DNA of 9,965 nucleotides from JBGOUJ01 sp041477005 (GTDB lineage Bacteria > Acidobacteriota > Terriglobia > Bryobacterales > JACQDG01): NCBI GenBank assembly GCA_041477005.1, contig JBGOUJ010000259.1:1-9965 (forward strand), in the 5' to 3' direction. Each line of letters opens with the position of its first letter. Within the stretch, counting starts at the first letter, position 1. Positions 6,963 to 9,965 of the stretch are shown one piece after another. The notes below the pieces were generated by a model. That model searched no databases, was not told the DNA's origin, and saw only the letters and a list, made by a program, of their open reading frames with translations. The position numbers were made by a program, and so were the translations under genes.

Positions 6963-7049
6963 GTAAGGATTCTACACCGGGTTTTGACTCGCCCGTACGT
7001 TCGCGGCCGCGTGGACGCAGAGACAGGCCGATTGTTACAGTAAGGTTAC
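6963..7049. promoter_or_regulatory. Divergent 87-bp intergenic region between ATPase and peptidase
   Basis: For the leftward ATPase gene, the minus strand has TAGAAT (6974-6969), a five-of-six -10 match, ending six bases before the GTG. Transcription could therefore begin at or next to the start codon. No good -35 lies 17 bases upstream. For the rightward peptidase gene, AAGG (7042-7045) precedes the ATG by four bases and is its Shine-Dalgarno. TTAC-A-GTAA (7035-7043) is a short palindrome, and GTTAC recurs at 7034 and 7045, eleven bases apart. TTGACT (6984-6989) lacks a matching -10. Promoter calls here are tentative. Confidence 0.4.
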
Positions 7050-8756
7050 ATGAGGAGAGTGCTGCTCGTGCTGCTCACCGCCACCCTGCTCGACGCGCGC
7101 CCGGCGGAGGCGCCCGGCTTGGCCGGATTGCAGCGCATGATCCAGCGCTTCGCTCCAGCCAACTTGCCCGTGGATAGCTCGCGCCTTTCGCCGGGCGATC
7201 AGAAGGCGCTCCTCAAACTGATCGAGGCCGCCCGCGTCATGAACGACATCTTCTTGAAGCAAATGTGGAGCGGCAACCCGGACCTCTACGCCAGCCTCAA
7301 GAAGGACGCAACGCCGCTCGGGCGCATCCGCCTGCACTACTTCTGGATCAACAAAAGCCCCTGGTCGGAGCTCGACGATCACAGCGCCTTTCTGTCTGAC
7401 GTCCCACCGAAGAAGCTTCCCGGCGCCAACTTCTACCCCGAAGACATGGCCAAGGAGGAGTTTGAAGCATGGGTGAAGACCATGCCGAAGGCCGAGCGCG
7501 ATCAGGCGGAAGGCTTTTTCACTCTCGTCCGCCGCGACCCGGCAACCCGGAAGCTGAAGCTGGTTCCTTACAGCCAGGAATACGCCGCCGACCTCCAGCG
7601 CTCCGCCCAACTGCTCCGCGAGGCCGCGGCGCTGACGGACAACGCTTCACTCCGGAAGTTCCTCACGCTCCGGGCCGACGCGTTTCTCTCCAATGATTAC
7701 TACGCGAGCGACGTCGCCTGGATGGACCTCGATGCGCCGCTCGACGTCACGATCGGCCCCTACGAGACTTACAACGACGACATACTCGGCTACAAAGCAG
7801 CCTTTGAAGCCTACGTCGGCGTCCGCGACGACAAGGAAACCGCGCGGCTGAAATTCTTCGCCGACCATCTGCAGGAAGTTGAGAACAACCTGCCGATCGA
7901 CGCCCCATACCGAAACCCCAAGCTCGGGGCGCTGGCGCCGATCCGAGTGGTCAACGAGGTCTTCGCCTCGGGCGACGCGGCCCATGGCATCCGCACCGCC
8001 GCCTACAATCTGCCCAACGACGAGCGCGTGGTCCAGGAAAAAGGCAGTAAGCGGGTGATGCTCAAGAACGTGCAACAGGCCAAGTTCCGGAGCACGTTGA
8101 CGCCGATCGCCGGCCGGGTCTTGCCGAAGACCGCGCAACTGGATCTGAGCTTCGAGGCCTTCTTCACCCACATCCTGGCCCACGAGCTCAGCCACGGCAT
8201 CGGCCCCCACCAGATCCACGTCGGCGGCCGCGAGACCACTCCGCGCCAGGAATTGAAGGAACTCTACAGCGCCATCGAAGAGGCCAAGGCCGACGTCACC
8301 GGCCTGTTCCTGCTCCAGTATTTGTTCGACAGCGGCAAGGCCGGCGGCGCAGTGGACCCGAAGCGCCTCTACACCACGTTCCTCGCCTCTTCCTTCCGCA
8401 CGCTGCGCTTCGGCCTGCAGGACGCCCACGCCAAGGGCATGGCGATGCAGTTCAACTACCTGACCGCCAAGGGCGCCTTCGTTGCCGATCCGGCGGGAAC
8501 GTACCACGTCGATATGGCGAAGATCCAATCCGCCGTGCGCGACCTGACCCACGACCTGCTGATGCTCGAAGCCACCGGCGACTACGCTGGGGCCAAGAAG
8601 ATGCTCGGCGAGACGGCCGTCGTCCGCCCCGGCGTGCAGAAGACTCTCGACCGGCTGAAGGATATCCCCACCGACATCGAGCCGATGTTCGCCCACGCCA
8701 CCGCCGCGACGCACGCGAAGAGCAAGAAGGCCTCCAAGACTTCACGAAAGCGGTAA
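7050..8756 (+). CDS. Exported M49-like (dipeptidyl peptidase III-related) zinc peptidase
   Basis: The 568-aa product has a signal peptide (MRRVLLVLLTATLLDARPAEA, about 1-21) and then an M49-like body. The zinc site is HELSHGIGP (378-386). Its HExxH replaces the HExxGH of classical dipeptidyl peptidase III, and EEAKAD (410-415) corresponds to the second motif, EECRAE in the human enzyme, which supplies the glutamate ligand. IGPYETYNDDILGYKAAFEAYV (235-256) is another region typical of bacterial M49 homologues. M49 enzymes remove dipeptides from peptide N-termini. Whether this branch does so is not established, and some homologues carry unrelated automated names such as MutT. The C-terminal tail (HAKSKKASKTSRKR) is strongly basic and looks disordered. 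The ATG has AAGG four bases upstream. The gene is divergent from the ATPase and has no operon partner in view. The likely location is periplasmic. Confidence 0.87.
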   Translation: MRRVLLVLLTATLLDARPAEAPGLAGLQRMIQRFAPANLPVDSSRLSPGDQKALLKLIEAARVMNDIFLKQMWSGNPDLYASLKKDATPLGRIRLHYFWINKSPWSELDDHSAFLSDVPPKKLPGANFYPEDMAKEEFEAWVKTMPKAERDQAEGFFTLVRRDPATRKLKLVPYSQEYAADLQRSAQLLREAAALTDNASLRKFLTLRADAFLSNDYYASDVAWMDLDAPLDVTIGPYETYNDDILGYKAAFEAYVGVRDDKETARLKFFADHLQEVENNLPIDAPYRNPKLGALAPIRVVNEVFASGDAAHGIRTAAYNLPNDERVVQEKGSKRVMLKNVQQAKFRSTLTPIAGRVLPKTAQLDLSFEAFFTHILAHELSHGIGPHQIHVGGRETTPRQELKELYSAIEEAKADVTGLFLLQYLFDSGKAGGAVDPKRLYTTFLASSFRTLRFGLQDAHAKGMAMQFNYLTAKGAFVADPAGTYHVDMAKIQSAVRDLTHDLLMLEATGDYAGAKKMLGETAVVRPGVQKTLDRLKDIPTDIEPMFAHATAATHAKSKKASKTSRKR

Positions 8757-8850
8757 GCTACCGACGATCCCAGGGGCTCAGCCCGGAGCACGTCCTCGCG
8801 CCCGTGGGCCGATAATCAGAATGTCAGGATATTCAGGCAACCGGGCGCTC

Positions 8851-8997
8851 ATGGAAACCAGTAAGGTAGGGAAGCGTGGGACGGTGGTGGTCCCTGCTCG
8901 GCGTCGCCGCCGGTTTGGCATCACGGAAGGATCCTGCCCGACCCCGAGGTCGCAACGGCGGCGCGGGGTCGTGGTCATCCGGCCGTCTCAGCGCTGA
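8851..8997 (+). pseudogene. AbrB/MazE-type antitoxin-like short frame, probably decayed
   Basis: A 48-codon frame begins METSKVGKRGTVVVPARRRR and continues RFGITEGS. This is the characteristic swapped-hairpin N-terminus of SpoVT/AbrB-like antitoxins, in which K-V-G-x-R-G-T-V-V-(I/V)-P and R-R-R-F-G-I-x-E-G are usual. A later GVVVIRP (39-45) matches the GVLIRP end of the same domain in the same frame. The ten residues between (CPTPRSQRRR) do not fit the expected acidic LVxAEERxD-type segment, and the frame stops three residues after IRP, where relatives continue for some 30 residues. Compensating indels in the middle plus loss of the C-terminus would explain this. The odd middle coincides with an 8-bp inverted repeat, CGACCCCG (8939-8946) and CGGGGTCG (8964-8971). 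No Shine-Dalgarno and no toxin gene follow; the next gene is convergent PPDK. A short intact variant remains possible. Confidence 0.6.
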
Positions 8998-9015
8998 CAA
9001 TGGCCGCCGCGAGCC

Positions 9016-9965
9016 CTACGCTGTCCGCATGGCCTCTTCCTTACTGCAGCTGAGCGCCGCCTGGGCCGCGGCCAGCCGGGCGATGGGGACGCGGTAGGGG
9101 GAGCAGCTTACATAGTTCATCCCGGCTCGCACACAGAAGGCTACGGAGCTCGGCTCGCCACCGTGCTCGCCGCAGATGCCGACTTCTAGATCGGCCCGCG
9201 CCTCGCGGCCCTTCTCGATGGCCATTTTGATCAGCGCGCCCACGCCTTCCTGGTCGAGCACGGCGAAGGGATCGTCCTTGAAGATCTTCCGGTCCTGGTA
9301 TTCCTTCAGGAACTTGCCCGAGTCGTCGCGCGAAAAGCCGAACGTCGTCTGGGTCAGGTCGTTGGTGCCGAAGCTGAAGAACTCGGCCTCTTGGGCGACC
9401 TTATCGGCGGTGATGGCGGCGCGCGGCACCTCGATCATCGTCCCGACCAGGTAGTGCACCTTCCGGCCGGCCTTCTTGAAGACGTCGTCGGCCGCCCGCA
9501 CTACGATCTGTTTCTGGTTCTCGAGCTCCTTCACGTTGCCGACCAGCGGGATCATGACCTCGGGGATTACCTTGACGCCCTTCTTCGCCACCTGCACCGC
9601 TGCCTCAAAGATGGCCCGGGCCTGCATTTCCGTGATCTCAGGATAAGTGATACCCAGTCGGCAGCCGCGATGGCCGAGCATGGGATTGAACTCGTGCAGC
9701 TCCTCGACCCGCTGGAGCAATTCCGACAGCACCCTCTTGAGGTTGCCCGCCGTTGCCCCAAAGCGCTTGTAGTGCGCAGCCATCTCCTTCTTGGTCTTCG
9801 CGCCGGCCGTCGGCAACGTGGCGACTTCGACCATCAACTCCTCCCGCTTGGGCAGAAACTCGTGCAGCGGCGGATCGAGCGTCCGGATGGTCACGGGGCG
9901 GCCCTGCATCGCTTTGAAGATACCTTCGAAGTCGCTGCGCTGGTAGGGCAGCAGCTTGTCCAGCG
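9016..9965 (-). CDS. ppdK: Pyruvate phosphate dikinase, C-terminal part (5' end outside window)
   Basis: The frame runs from the right edge to a TAG at 9018-9016 and encodes 315 residues, starting LDKLLPYQRSDFEGIFKAMQ. It is the PEP/pyruvate-binding TIM barrel of PPDK, which interconverts pyruvate, ATP and phosphate with PEP, AMP and pyrophosphate in the cytoplasm. Diagnostic segments are RPVTIRTLDPPLHEFLP, FNPMLGHRGCRLGITYPEI, MIEVPRAA, FFSFGTNDLTQTTFGFSRDD and GICGEHGGEP. The Cys codon of the last (9174-9172) is the conserved active-site cysteine near the C-terminus. ATG 9909-9907 is internal, because family sequence continues upstream of it. About two thirds of a usual PPDK (around 880 residues), the ATP-grasp and phosphohistidine domains, must lie to the right. 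The gene is convergent with the peptidase, with the AbrB relic between. Confidence 0.97.
   Translation of the reverse strand, partial: LDKLLPYQRSDFEGIFKAMQGRPVTIRTLDPPLHEFLPKREELMVEVATLPTAGAKTKKEMAAHYKRFGATAGNLKRVLSELLQRVEELHEFNPMLGHRGCRLGITYPEITEMQARAIFEAAVQVAKKGVKVIPEVMIPLVGNVKELENQKQIVVRAADDVFKKAGRKVHYLVGTMIEVPRAAITADKVAQEAEFFSFGTNDLTQTTFGFSRDDSGKFLKEYQDRKIFKDDPFAVLDQEGVGALIKMAIEKGREARADLEVGICGEHGGEPSSVAFCVRAGMNYVSCSPYRVPIARLAAAQAALSCSKEEAMRTA

Noticed and set aside
7647..8714. A 355-codon minus-strand open frame opposite the M49 peptidase
   Set aside because: It is antisense to the zinc motif region, and no domain is recognisable in its translation.
8768..8792. Possible terminator hairpin (GGGC-TCA-GCCC) after the peptidase gene
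   Set aside because: The stem is only four base pairs and no T-tract follows, so it is too weak to call.
8778..8978. A 66-codon minus-strand frame in the gap before PPDK
   Set aside because: It is antisense to the AbrB-like frame, Arg-rich and without family features.

Overview
The window is GC-rich with dense, mostly leftward coding. Its gene families suggest a soil-type Acidobacteriota of the Bryobacterales/Solibacter kind. These are an exported PD40-propeller/CehA metallohydrolase, an exported acetamidase/formamidase, a standalone AAA-TPR ATPase of the cyclase/kinase-associated type, an exported M49 peptidase, an AbrB remnant and PPDK. This placement is an inference from family repertoire and intergenic repeat style; no rRNA or other phylogenetic marker is present.

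Layout, left to right. (1) Positions 1-560, minus: the N-terminal part of an unrecognised exported, sensor-like protein, with a perfect Shine-Dalgarno sequence; its 3' end lies outside the window. (2) Positions 561-745: intergenic DNA holding a 71-bp imperfect palindrome made of two inverted arrays of three 10-bp units. (3) Positions 746-4245, minus: a translationally coupled pair (ATGA overlap). An exported acetamidase/formamidase comes first, then an 826-aa exported protein combining a six-repeat PD40 propeller, a beta-sandwich and a CehA/McbA-type PHP-like metallohydrolase. A promoter with nested palindromes precedes the pair. (4) Positions 4246-4403: that promoter plus a degenerate repeat relic. 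(5) Positions 4404-6962, minus: an 852-aa AAA/STAND-like ATPase with TPRs and no visible effector domain, possibly leaderless. (6) Positions 7050-8756, plus, divergent from it across 87 bp: an exported M49-like zinc peptidase with HExxH. (7) Positions 8757-9015: a short AbrB/MazE-type antitoxin-like reading frame, apparently degenerate, between convergent genes. (8) Positions 9016-9965, minus: the C-terminal PEP-binding domain of pyruvate phosphate dikinase, whose 5' part lies beyond the right edge.

How the genes relate: four of the six long genes carry signal peptides, and three of those are hydrolases (amidase, metallohydrolase, peptidase), so the window reads as an envelope or extracellular nitrogen/carbon-scavenging neighbourhood next to one central-metabolism gene. 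The only strongly supported functional unit is the amidase-metallohydrolase pair. No CRISPR array, tRNA, rRNA, insertion sequence or phage gene was seen. No single clearly new system is proven; the best candidates for follow-up are the coupled exported hydrolase pair with its palindromic promoter, the phased 10-bp inverted repeat, and the hidden AbrB relic.
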